From contig NZ_RZOY02000012.1 of the NCBI RefSeq assembly GCF_004022705.2, positions 123,208 through 187,207 of the forward strand: 64,000 nucleotides of DNA, given 5' to 3'. The notes below the pieces were generated by a model. That model saw only the letters and a list, made by a program, of their open reading frames with translations. It was not told the DNA's origin and ran no database searches. Below, piece by piece: positions 56,069 to 63,659 of the stretch. Each line of letters begins with the position of its first letter. Within the stretch, counting starts at the first letter, position 1. Source of the DNA: Mesorhizobium sp. M2D.F.Ca.ET.226.01.1.1. Its GTDB lineage: Bacteria; Pseudomonadota; Alphaproteobacteria; Rhizobiales; Rhizobiaceae. A program made the position numbers and the translations under genes.

Positions 56069-56215
56069 CTTGACGAAAGGCGGATGAGGAAACCAATCCT
56101 TTACCTTATCAAGGCCCTTGAATTAGAATTCGATAGCCCGTATTTGACGCATCGCCAACGACAGAGCGGATCACGGAGAATGAAGCTTTCACGTCGATCC
56201 AGCTCAGGCAGGCAG

Positions 56216-56292
56216 GCCGTTGTAGCTCAGTTGGTTAGAGCACCAGATTGTGGATCTGGGGGTCGCTGGTTCGAGCCCAGCCAACGGTACCA
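56216..56292 (+). tRNA. tRNA-His (GTG anticodon)
   Basis: 77 nt including an encoded CCA. Acceptor arms gccgttg/caacggt pair throughout; D-loop agctcagttggttagagc; anticodon arm ccaga-ttgtgga-tctgg with GTG; T arm ctggttcgagcccag. The discriminator base is A73. Many alphaproteobacteria are known for a tRNA-His with A73 and without the usual G-1 requirement, and this gene fits that type. Confidence 0.97.
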
Positions 56293-56468
56293 TCATTTTC
56301 GCTGATCTGAACGTGCACCTTGAACCATTCCATTCCTTCGGCTCCACGGACCATGGGCAAGACGTCTTGCCGGTGGAGGCCGACTCGGTTCGAATGGGAC
56401 ATGCATCCTTTGACAGGGTGCGGGCGTTGATGACTACCAACCGGCTTTGCCGCTAGGGAAGAAGCAGT

Positions 56469-56723
56469 ATGAGTGAACATGCGATCGAGTTCTTGCGCGG
56501 ATGGATTGGCGAGAAAGTCCAATGCCCGCATTCGCCGATCGAGATCGACCAGCAGGCCGAGACTCTCGCTAAGGAATGCTGCGCCAAGGCCGCCGAGGCT
56601 GGCATTCTCCTGGAGGACATCCAGGAAGAGGTCGGCGACATCCAGGAACTGATCGCATCGCGCCTCGAGGAAGCCGCCGAAGAAGGCAGCGGCGAACCGA
56701 AGTCGGACAAGCCCGCGGAGTAA
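56469..56723 (+). CDS. DUF768 family protein
   Basis: The product has 84 residues. HAIEFLRGWIGEKVQ at the N-terminus and ILLEDIQEEVGDIQELIASRL toward the end are typical of DUF768, which I know mainly from Mesorhizobium, often in many copies. It is acidic and helical; function unknown. AGGGAAGAAGCAGT precedes the ATG. It lies next to tRNA-His, a common place for accessory genes, but no integrase or att repeat is seen. Confidence 0.82.
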   Translation: MSEHAIEFLRGWIGEKVQCPHSPIEIDQQAETLAKECCAKAAEAGILLEDIQEEVGDIQELIASRLEEAAEEGSGEPKSDKPAE

Positions 56724-56753
56724 ATACCCGCTCGCCACAGCCGGACGGTAGCG

Positions 56754-57878
56754 TCATCTTTCCCCGAATTTTTCCCTCAGCCACTCCTTAGGCAGCGCCG
56801 GCACGAAATTGCCGTCGCGTCCCGTCATATCCTCATTGGCGACCAACGCGTTGAGGATCGCCTCCTCGACACCTTGCACGACCGCGTCGAAGAACGGATC
56901 GATGTCGACATCCGGAATGAATTCCGCGCGGCCGATGCTGCCCGAGGCGCCGAGCGCAGCTTCCGGATTGGCGGTCGAGAAGGCGAGAAAAATGTCGCCC
57001 GAACTGTGATAGCCATAGCCGCCGGTCATGGCGATGCCGAGCGGCACGCGCCTGGCGAGCCGCTTCATCTGGTGCGGCAGGAACGGCGCGTCGGTGGCGA
57101 CGATGGCGATGATCGAACCCTTTTCGGCGCGTGCCGTCGCCTTGCGGATCGCCGGGTCGACAAGCTCCTGCCCGATGCGCCGGCCACGAATGGTGAAATT
57201 GCGCCGCTGGCCGAAATTCGACTGCACGAAGACACCCAGCGTATAACGCCCGTCCTGCCATTCGACGACGCGTGAGGCGGTGCCGGATCCGGCCTTGAAG
57301 CCGAAGGTGATCATGCCGGTGCCGCCGCCGACGCTGCCTTCCTCAATGGCGCCGCTGGTCGCCCCGTCAAGCGCTTCCGCGACATGGTCGAAGCCGACAT
57401 GATGGCCGTTAATGTCGTTGAGGAAGCCGTCATAGGTCTCGGCCGCCACCGGCAGGACCCAGCCTGTGTCGAGCGCGGCCGGCAGCACCTTGTGCATCCA
57501 GCGCAGCGTGCCGTCGCGGGTGACGCCGCAGGAATGCGTGTTGGTGACGGTGACCGGGAAGTTGAACGCGCCGGTCTCCTCGATGATATGCGTTCCCGTC
57601 AGCTCGCCATTGCCGTTCTGGCTGAACACGCCGGCAAACACCGGCGTCGCAAGTTCCGCGACCGGCCTTGGCAGGATCGCGGTGACGCCGGTACGCACCG
57701 GTCCGGTCCCAACCCGAAGCGGACCGTCGCCTGAGATCAGCGTCGTGTAGCCGACCGATACTCCTGGCACATCGGTGATGGCGTTGAAGCGGCCCGGCGT
57801 TCCGTCCAGCACAACGCCGAATGCGCGTAGGCGCGGCTTGCCCGAAGGCGTGCGAAGATGCGGATCGTGGCTGATCAT
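56754..57878 (-). CDS. P1-family peptidase (DmpA/S58 aminopeptidase type)
   Basis: The product has 374 residues; DmpA of Ochrobactrum has 375. The family is made as one chain that cleaves itself before a nucleophilic Ser. Here that should be Ser255, in AEKGSIIAIVATDAPFLP, preceded by Gly as in DmpA. FNAITDVPGVSVGYTTL, NTHSCGVTRDG and SVGGGTGMITFGFKAG are further landmarks. It would release N-terminal residues from peptides, including D-Ala or beta-amino acids in relatives. The ATG at 57878 starts one base after the xseA stop, so the genes are coupled. Confidence 0.87.
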   Translation of the reverse strand: MISHDPHLRTPSGKPRLRAFGVVLDGTPGRFNAITDVPGVSVGYTTLISGDGPLRVGTGPVRTGVTAILPRPVAELATPVFAGVFSQNGNGELTGTHIIEETGAFNFPVTVTNTHSCGVTRDGTLRWMHKVLPAALDTGWVLPVAAETYDGFLNDINGHHVGFDHVAEALDGATSGAIEEGSVGGGTGMITFGFKAGSGTASRVVEWQDGRYTLGVFVQSNFGQRRNFTIRGRRIGQELVDPAIRKATARAEKGSIIAIVATDAPFLPHQMKRLARRVPLGIAMTGGYGYHSSGDIFLAFSTANPEAALGASGSIGRAEFIPDVDIDPFFDAVVQGVEEAILNALVANEDMTGRDGNFVPALPKEWLREKFGER

Positions 57879-57879
57879 C

Positions 57880-59445
57880 TCAGAACAGCGAGCCCTGTTT
57901 GCCAGGTTCCTTGGCCTTCGTGGACGACTTGGCGGCCAGTTTCGGTCGCGCGCCGCCGCTGGTGGCAATGGCCTCGGCGGTGCCGTCGGCGAATTCAAGC
58001 TGTAAGGCGGCGCCTGGCGCCACCTCTTCGACCCGCTTGATCACCGAACCGCCGGCGTCCTTGACCAGCGCGAAGCCGCGTGCCAGCACGGCCTTGTGCG
58101 ACAGCGTCGACAAGAGCCGGTCCGCCTGGGTCAGCGCCGCGCGCAGCCGGTCCAGTCGCCGCGCCGCCGCCTGATCCTGGCGGCGCGTCAGCGCGGCCAG
58201 CGTGTCGGCCTGCTGCTTCTGGCGCCGCACGATTGGCGCAGGCGACAGTCGCGTCGACGTGCGTTTGAAGCGCGCGCGCCGCTCGCGCACGATGGCGAAG
58301 AACGCCGCGCGGGCACGCGCGATATCCCGCCCCGTCAGCGTGCGCGCTTCGTTGAGACGCCGCGACAGGGTCGCCGGCGTCAGCCTTTGTCGCTCCAGCG
58401 TTGCCCGCTTGCGCTCGATATTCACCGTCAGTCCGCGGCCGAGCCGGCTGGTCGCATCGTCGAAACGGCGGCGCGGCAGCGCCAGCAACTGGTCGGGCGA
58501 AGGCAGCCCGCGCGCCGCCGCGCGCACCGCCTGGCGCTTGCGATCCAGATGCCGCGTGGAGCAGGCATTGAGCCGCGCGCCAAGGCTGGCGAGCGTCGCC
58601 TCCAGGTCCGCCCTGACCGGCACGGCGATCTCGGCCGCGCCCGTCGGCGTCGGCGCGCGCCTATCGGCAACGAAGTCGATCAGCGTCGTGTCGGTCTCGT
58701 GCCCGACGGCGGAGATCACGGGGATGGAGGACGCCGCGACGGCGCGTGCCAGCCCTTCGTCGTTGAAGCCCCAGAGGTCTTCCAGGCTGCCGCCGCCGCG
58801 TGCCACGATCAACAGGTCCGGCTGGCGGATGGGGCCGTCCCAGGTCAATGCGTTGAAACCGTTGACGGCCGCGGTCACTTCCTTGGCTGTCGTCTCGCCC
58901 TGGACCCTCACCGGCCAGACCAGCACATGGAGCGGAAACCGGTCCTTGATGCGATGGATGATGTCGCGGATCACGGAGCCGGTCGGCGAGGTGACGACGC
59001 CGATCACACGCGGCATGAACGGCAGCCGCCGCTTGCGGCCGGCATCGAACAGGCCTTCGGCCTGCAGCCGGCGCTTGCGCTCCTCGAGCAGCGCCATCAG
59101 CGCACCGGCGCCGGCCGGTTCGAGATTGTCGATGACGATCTGGTAGTTGGATTTGCCGGGATAGGTCGTCAGCCTGCCGCTGGCGATCACCTCCATGCCT
59201 TCCTCGGGGCGGAACTTCAGGCGTGCCATCGTGGTCTTCCAGACCACGGCATCGATCCGCGCCCGGTCGTCCTTCAACGCGAAATAGGCGTGGCCGGACG
59301 AATGCGGGCCGCGATAGCCGGAAATCTCGCCACGCACCCGCACATTGCCGAAGGCGTCCTCGACAGTGCGCTTCAGCGCGCCGGAAATCTCGCTCACCGT
59401 GTATTCGGTGGCGTTGCTGCGTGATTCGGTTGCTGTTTCACTCAT
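57880..59445 (-). CDS. xseA: Exodeoxyribonuclease VII large subunit
   Basis: The product has 521 residues. The N-terminal OB-fold includes VRVRGEISGYRGPHSSGHAY. The catalytic domain has VVTSPTGSVIRDIIHRI, ARGGGSLEDLWGFN and PVISAVGHETDTTLIDFVAD. A long coiled-coil region (about 290-430) and the C-terminal ILARGFALVKD segment complete it. It degrades single-stranded DNA with the XseB small subunit, which is not in the window. Confidence 0.95.
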   Translation of the reverse strand: MSETATESRSNATEYTVSEISGALKRTVEDAFGNVRVRGEISGYRGPHSSGHAYFALKDDRARIDAVVWKTTMARLKFRPEEGMEVIASGRLTTYPGKSNYQIVIDNLEPAGAGALMALLEERKRRLQAEGLFDAGRKRRLPFMPRVIGVVTSPTGSVIRDIIHRIKDRFPLHVLVWPVRVQGETTAKEVTAAVNGFNALTWDGPIRQPDLLIVARGGGSLEDLWGFNDEGLARAVAASSIPVISAVGHETDTTLIDFVADRRAPTPTGAAEIAVPVRADLEATLASLGARLNACSTRHLDRKRQAVRAAARGLPSPDQLLALPRRRFDDATSRLGRGLTVNIERKRATLERQRLTPATLSRRLNEARTLTGRDIARARAAFFAIVRERRARFKRTSTRLSPAPIVRRQKQQADTLAALTRRQDQAAARRLDRLRAALTQADRLLSTLSHKAVLARGFALVKDAGGSVIKRVEEVAPGAALQLEFADGTAEAIATSGGARPKLAAKSSTKAKEPGKQGSLF

Positions 59446-59504
59446 TTGGCGATTGGGGAGCGCTTATCGGCCGGCGTCAAGCCGGGACAAACCTCGCTAA
59501 TATT

Positions 59505-59519
59505 ATAACGCGATCTTAA
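59505..59519. promoter_or_regulatory. CtrA-like box (ATAA-N7-TTAA) between xseA and the GGDEF-EAL gene
   Basis: ATAACGCGATCTTAA matches seven of eight fixed CtrA-box bases. It sits 47-61 nt upstream of the ATG at 59566 and 60-74 nt upstream of xseA. It may be fortuitous. Confidence 0.3.
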
Positions 59520-59565
59520 GCCCGATTTGCTTTCACTGGCGGCACATGAGCCGGCCAGGGACGCG

Positions 59566-61776
59566 ATGAGCGCACGCCACAACAGCAGCCCGTTGACGCA
59601 CCAGGTCACGCTGACCGTGCTGACGCTCGCCGCTTTCGCGCTGGCCATCGTCGTCGGTTTCGGCTTCTACGCCACCGACCAGGCCGACAAGTCCTCGCTC
59701 GAACGGCAGAAGATTTTCATCGCCGATGGCCTGAAGGATCAGATTGCCGCGGTCCAGCGCGAGCAGGAGAGCGTGACCGTCTGGGATGATTCCGTGATCA
59801 ATGTGAGGGCGGGCAATCAGGGTTGGATCGAGGAAAACCTCAGCACCTGGATGTACACCTACTACGGTCACAACCGGGTCTACATTCTCGACGCAGCCAA
59901 CCATGCAATCCACGCCATGCGGGAAGGCAAGGTCCTCGCGGCGTCGGCCTTTGGCGAGGATGAGCCCGAACTGCAGCCGACCATCGACAAGCTGCGCCAC
60001 ATGTTGACTGAGCCCCCGAAGGCCGACGCGTCCGGCCAGCCGGCCAAGATGGTCGCGCAGGATCTTGTCTCGCTCCAGGGGAAGCCCGCGATCCTGAGCA
60101 TCATGCCGTTGGTGCCGAGCACGGATCGCGTCACCCAAGCCGCTGGCACGGAATATCTGCATATCTCGGCCGAGTTCATCAACGATGCCGTCATCGGCAA
60201 GATCGCGGCAAAATACCTGCTCGATGGCGCGCGCCTGGTGCCGCTGTCGCAGCCGGTTGGTCCGGCCGCCGTTCCGCTGGTCGATTCGCGTGGCGTCATC
60301 CTCGGCTACATCGGCTGGGACCAGTTGCGGCCTGGCCTCACCTTGGTGCGCAAGATCGCGCCAGCCTTGGCGATCGCCCTGCTTGTGGCGGGCGGCGTTC
60401 TGGTGTTCCTGCTGCGCCGGTTGCGCCGCGCCTCGGCCGCGCTGCAGACCAGCCAGGACCAGGCGCAATATCTCGCCTTCCACGACACGCTCACCGGGCT
60501 GCCCAACCGTGCGCTGTTCGAGGACCGCCTGCGGCGCACGCTGCTGTTCGCCAGCCAGGACGGAACGCGCGTGGCGCTGCTTTACCTCGACCTCGACCGC
60601 TTCAAGCACATCAACGACACGCTCGGTCATCCGGCCGGCGACCAGCTCGTGCGCCAAACGGCCGCGCGGCTCAAGCACACGATCCGCGAAGTCGATACCG
60701 TCGCGCGGCTCGGCGGCGACGAGTTCGCCGTCATCCTGCTCGATGTGCCCGATGTCAGAAGCGCCGAAGACATCGCCGAAAGGCTGCTTTTGAAGCTGCG
60801 CGAGCCGTTCAGGCTGATCGATGATCAGGTCTTCGTCAGCGCCAGCATCGGCATCGCGCTGTCGTCGGGATCGAAGACTGACGCGGACGATCTTCTGCGC
60901 AAGGCCGACATTGCGCTCTACGAGGCCAAGAAGAACGGCCGTGGCCGCTACCAGCTGTTTGCCTGCGACATGGACGATCTGCTGCTGCGCAAGCGCAAGG
61001 TCGAGGCGGAGCTGCGCAAGGCGCTGGATGGCGACGGCGGCATAAGGCTCGCCTATCAGCCCGTCTTCGCGGTGGACGGCCACAGGATTCTTGGCGCCGA
61101 AGCGCTGATCCGCTGGGGGCATGAGGTGCATGGCGCGCTGCCTGCGGGGCAATTCATCGCCATCGCGGAAGAACGAGGGCTGATCGGCGAACTCGGCAAA
61201 TGGGCGCTGACCGAGGCCTGCCGCTTCGCGGTCACGACCGAACTGCCCTGGATCGCCGTCAACATCTCGCCGGTGCAGTTGCGCGATGCCGGCTTCGCCG
61301 CACTGGTTGCATCGGTGCTGAGCGAGACCGGGTTGGACCCGGCCCGGCTGCAACTCGAGACCACCGAGGGGGTGCTGCTCGAGCACAACGACACGATTAC
61401 CTCCGTCATCGCAACCCTGCGTGATTCCGGCGTCCGCATCGTTCTAGACGACTTCGGCACCGGCTATTCGTCGCTGAGCTATCTGCGCCGTCAGTCGATC
61501 GACAAGCTGAAGATCGACCGCTCCTTCGTGCGCCTTCTCGACGAGGACGAAAGTGCCCGCGCGATCGTCAAGTCGCTGATCGAGTTGGCGCTGGCGCTAA
61601 GGGTGGAAGTGACCGCCGAAGGCGTCGAGACCGATGGACAGAAGGCCCTGCTGGTCGGCATGGGCTGCCGTCAATTGCAGGGCTATCTGCTGTCGCCGCC
61701 GCTGGAACCCGGCCAGTTGCTGGCGTTGCCGGGTGTTTCGCACACTAAGCCGGAACGGTCTGCCGTTCGCGCATAG
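59566..61776 (+). CDS. Membrane GGDEF-EAL protein with CHASE4-like sensor domain
   Basis: The product has 736 residues. TM1 about 13-35, a periplasmic domain about 36-262 with VTVWDDSVINVRAGNQGWIEENL, typical of CHASE4, and TM2 about 265-283. The GGDEF motif is intact (RLGGDEFAVIL, near residue 384). The EAL domain has EALIRWGHE, NISPVQLRD, DDFGTGYSSLSYLR and AEGVET, so a working phosphodiesterase is likely. It can make or break c-di-GMP; net activity is unknown. It lacks the HAMP and LapD_MoxY layout of LapD. CAGGGACG precedes the ATG. Confidence 0.88.
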   Translation: MSARHNSSPLTHQVTLTVLTLAAFALAIVVGFGFYATDQADKSSLERQKIFIADGLKDQIAAVQREQESVTVWDDSVINVRAGNQGWIEENLSTWMYTYYGHNRVYILDAANHAIHAMREGKVLAASAFGEDEPELQPTIDKLRHMLTEPPKADASGQPAKMVAQDLVSLQGKPAILSIMPLVPSTDRVTQAAGTEYLHISAEFINDAVIGKIAAKYLLDGARLVPLSQPVGPAAVPLVDSRGVILGYIGWDQLRPGLTLVRKIAPALAIALLVAGGVLVFLLRRLRRASAALQTSQDQAQYLAFHDTLTGLPNRALFEDRLRRTLLFASQDGTRVALLYLDLDRFKHINDTLGHPAGDQLVRQTAARLKHTIREVDTVARLGGDEFAVILLDVPDVRSAEDIAERLLLKLREPFRLIDDQVFVSASIGIALSSGSKTDADDLLRKADIALYEAKKNGRGRYQLFACDMDDLLLRKRKVEAELRKALDGDGGIRLAYQPVFAVDGHRILGAEALIRWGHEVHGALPAGQFIAIAEERGLIGELGKWALTEACRFAVTTELPWIAVNISPVQLRDAGFAALVASVLSETGLDPARLQLETTEGVLLEHNDTITSVIATLRDSGVRIVLDDFGTGYSSLSYLRRQSIDKLKIDRSFVRLLDEDESARAIVKSLIELALALRVEVTAEGVETDGQKALLVGMGCRQLQGYLLSPPLEPGQLLALPGVSHTKPERSAVRA

Positions 61777-61866
61777 AGCGCTCCTCCGTTTCACGGAAAC
61801 GGTGAACCGCTCTATCTCTTTGTTTTCCTGACGGAAAACCGCTTCACACTTTTCCTGGAATTGCCT
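61774..61866. repeat. Rhizobial palindromic intergenic repeat, copy 2
   Basis: It starts at TAGAGCG, whose TAG is the stop of the GGDEF-EAL gene. agagcg at 61775-61780 pairs with cgctct at 61808-61813, and inside it ccgtttc pairs with gaaacgg. The second half, gacggaaaaccgcttcacac then ttttcctggaattgc, is the sequence I recall as a widespread rhizobial repeat. It ends just before the stop of the convergent LysR gene. Confidence 0.65.
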
Positions 61867-61871
61867 CCGCC

Positions 61872-62828
61872 TTACCAGCCGGGCATGATCTGGTTTGCCT
61901 TGACCCGCTTCATCTTGGCGAAGGCGAGCGCGGCGAAGTCGAAGCTTCCCGCCTCTTCGCTGATCGGCACGGAAATGTTGTCGAGGCTTTCGGCGATGTG
62001 ACGGGCCAGAGCGTCGACGATCTCCGGCTGCGAGGTCTGGCCGCGCATGATGCCGATGCGGCAGTCCGGCAACTGGCCGAAGCCGTCGGCCTCGCCAAGC
62101 ACGCGCATGCCGGGCCGGAGCGCGCATTCCGGCAGCACCGAGATGGCGAGGCCTGACAGCACGGCTGCGGTGATGACAGTGGCCGAGAAGCTGGAGAACA
62201 GCACGCGATATTCGCGGCTCTGCCGGTCGAGCACGTCGACTGCGGCGCGCCGCCAGATGCAGTTCGGCCGGCCGAAAGCCATCGGCAGGATTTCCTGTTC
62301 ATGCGTGGCGTGGTTGGCCGAGGTCACCCATAAAAGCGGCTCGCGCCGCACGACCTCCGACTGGCCGCGCGTGTCGTTATGCGTCACCAGCGCCAGGTCG
62401 AGATTGCCGCGCTTGATGTGCTCGACCAGCCCCGGTGTCGGCTCGCAGACCACGGTTAGCTCGACACGCGGGTTGGAGCGCGAGAAGCGCGCCATGATCT
62501 CGGGCAGGAAGCGGTCGGCATAGTCGTCCGGCGTGCCGATGCGAATCGTGCCTTCCAGGCGCTGGTCGTCGAAGGCGGCCAAGGTCTCGCGGTTCAGGTA
62601 GATCAGCCGCCGTGCGTAGGACAGCAGCCTGTCGCCTTCCTCGGTCAGCTTGTTGGTGCGGCCGTCCTTTTCGAACAGGGGCTTGCCGATCCGCTCCTCC
62701 AGCCGCCGCATTTGCATCGACACCGCCGACTGTGTTCGGTGCACCTCTTCGGCCGCACGGGTGAAGCTGCCGGTGTCGGCGATCGAGATGAAGGTTTGCA
62801 ACTGATCGAGGTCAAGCGGCGCTTTCAT
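61872..62828 (-). CDS. LysR-family transcriptional regulator
   Basis: The product has 318 residues. The N-terminal winged helix has LDLDQLQTFISIADTGSFTR, then AAEEVHRTQSAVSMQMRRLE. The effector domain starts at EGTIRIGTPDDYADRFLPEI and includes GLAISVLPECAL. It is divergent from the DUF1127 gene across 182 bp. The classical LysR arrangement suggests it controls that gene. Effector unknown. Confidence 0.88.
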   Translation of the reverse strand: MKAPLDLDQLQTFISIADTGSFTRAAEEVHRTQSAVSMQMRRLEERIGKPLFEKDGRTNKLTEEGDRLLSYARRLIYLNRETLAAFDDQRLEGTIRIGTPDDYADRFLPEIMARFSRSNPRVELTVVCEPTPGLVEHIKRGNLDLALVTHNDTRGQSEVVRREPLLWVTSANHATHEQEILPMAFGRPNCIWRRAAVDVLDRQSREYRVLFSSFSATVITAAVLSGLAISVLPECALRPGMRVLGEADGFGQLPDCRIGIMRGQTSQPEIVDALARHIAESLDNISVPISEEAGSFDFAALAFAKMKRVKANQIMPGW

Positions 62829-63010
62829 CGGTCCAACCTATCATTGATGTTGATGCCAAAGATTAAAAACATTCGTTGGATTAATCAATCGTACGATGGC
62901 AAATTGCCACTGTCCACATGAGAACATGTGAATGGAAACCGGAACGGCGCTTCTCCCAAGGCGCCGATTGGCTGGTTTCGTCCGCTCGACTCCTGAAAGG
63001 AGAGACTGAA

Positions 63011-63301
63011 ATGACCACGATTGAATTCGCCTCCGAGACACCGCGCATCACTACGCGTCCGGCCGTTGCGACGCTTGTGGTCAATGCCATCGCCAACAGC
63101 TACCGAGCCTGGAAAAACCGTCGCGCCTTCTATCGCCTGGGCGAGATGACGGACGCCGAGCTTGCCGATATCGGCCTGACGCGCGCCGACCTTCACGTTG
63201 CCGTCGCCGTGCCCTTCGGCCGAGATCCGACGGTGAAGCTGCGCGCCATCGCCAGCGAGCGCGCCGACACGATCGAGGACCTTGCTCGCCAGGTAGGCTG
63301 A
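63011..63301 (+). CDS. DUF1127 protein
   Basis: The product has 96 residues. The YjiS/DUF1127 core reads YRAWKNRRAFYRLGEMTDAELADIGLTRADL, Arg-rich and short. In alphaproteobacteria DUF1127 proteins (for example CcaF1 of Rhodobacter) bind RNA and affect sRNA turnover, and phosphate or carbon metabolism in others. The C-terminal 40 residues extend beyond the usual 45-50-residue core. AAAGGAGAGACTGAA precedes the ATG. A structured 3' region follows. Confidence 0.85.
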   Translation: MTTIEFASETPRITTRPAVATLVVNAIANSYRAWKNRRAFYRLGEMTDAELADIGLTRADLHVAVAVPFGRDPTVKLRAIASERADTIEDLARQVG

Positions 63302-63329
63302 GCGGGCGCGTTGCCCCTGGATTTCCGAT

Positions 63330-63452
63330 CGCGTTGAACCTTTTCACGGCTCGGCGCGACGAAGGTTCATGCAGGCTCCCACACTCCCTGCCGGTTCCCC
63401 GCCGGCCCGCCTGCACATTTGCCCGGTTCCTCCTCCAGGACCGGGCATTTTT
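63330..63452 (+). ncRNA. Structured 3' region of the DUF1127 gene, possible 3'-UTR-derived sRNA
   Basis: Three hairpins in a row: gaacctt/aaggttc (63336-63368), tgcaggc/gcctgca (63370-63415, with ctccc in the loop region) and the terminator gcccggttcct-cctcc-aggaccgggc (63421-63446). Rhodobacter carries CcsR small RNAs with CUYCCUCCC motifs directly behind the DUF1127 gene ccaF1; this arrangement is similar. The ends are estimated. Confidence 0.45.
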
Positions 63453-63455
63453 CTT
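63421..63455 (+). terminator. Terminator of the DUF1127 transcript
   Basis: gcccggttcct / aggaccgggc stem (one bulged base) with CCTCC loop and attttttcttt-like T-run. It is clearly Rho-independent. Confidence 0.85.
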
Positions 63456-63461
63456 TTAGTT

Positions 63462-63638
63462 CGTCATTTTAGGGCGGAGCAAGGACCGAAGCGACGCGCG
63501 CAGACCCTAGAATCCATGCCGTGACGTTGACGTGCTGCAACTGTTCAGAATTCTGCTCCGCCGCGCTCTTCGGCGGAGGTCGCGGAATGGATCCTTGGGT
63601 CTGCGCTCCGCTTCGCGTCGCTCCGCCCGTGGATGACG
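63462..63638. repeat. Long palindromic intergenic element (about 177 bp)
   Basis: The outer arms cgtcat...gggcggagc (63462-63480) and gctccgcccgtggatgacg (63620-63638) are inverted. The next segments, gcgcagacc...atccat and atggatcc...gggtctgcgc, also pair. At the centre ctccgccg-cgctctt-cggcggag (63556-63578) is a perfect 8-bp hairpin. The layout is that of dispersed rhizobial palindromic repeats. There is no gene inside. Confidence 0.65.
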
Positions 63639-63659
63639 ACCTCGCCGTCGGCGTGATAC

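Noticed and set aside
56293..56468. An att site or genomic island at tRNA-His.
   Set aside because: No repeat of the tRNA 3' end and no integrase gene were found downstream within the window.
59566..61776. LapD, the missing receptor of the adhesin system.
   Set aside because: The periplasmic domain looks like CHASE4, no HAMP domain is visible and both GGDEF and EAL motifs are intact, whereas LapD has degenerate ones. It is also 50 kb away.
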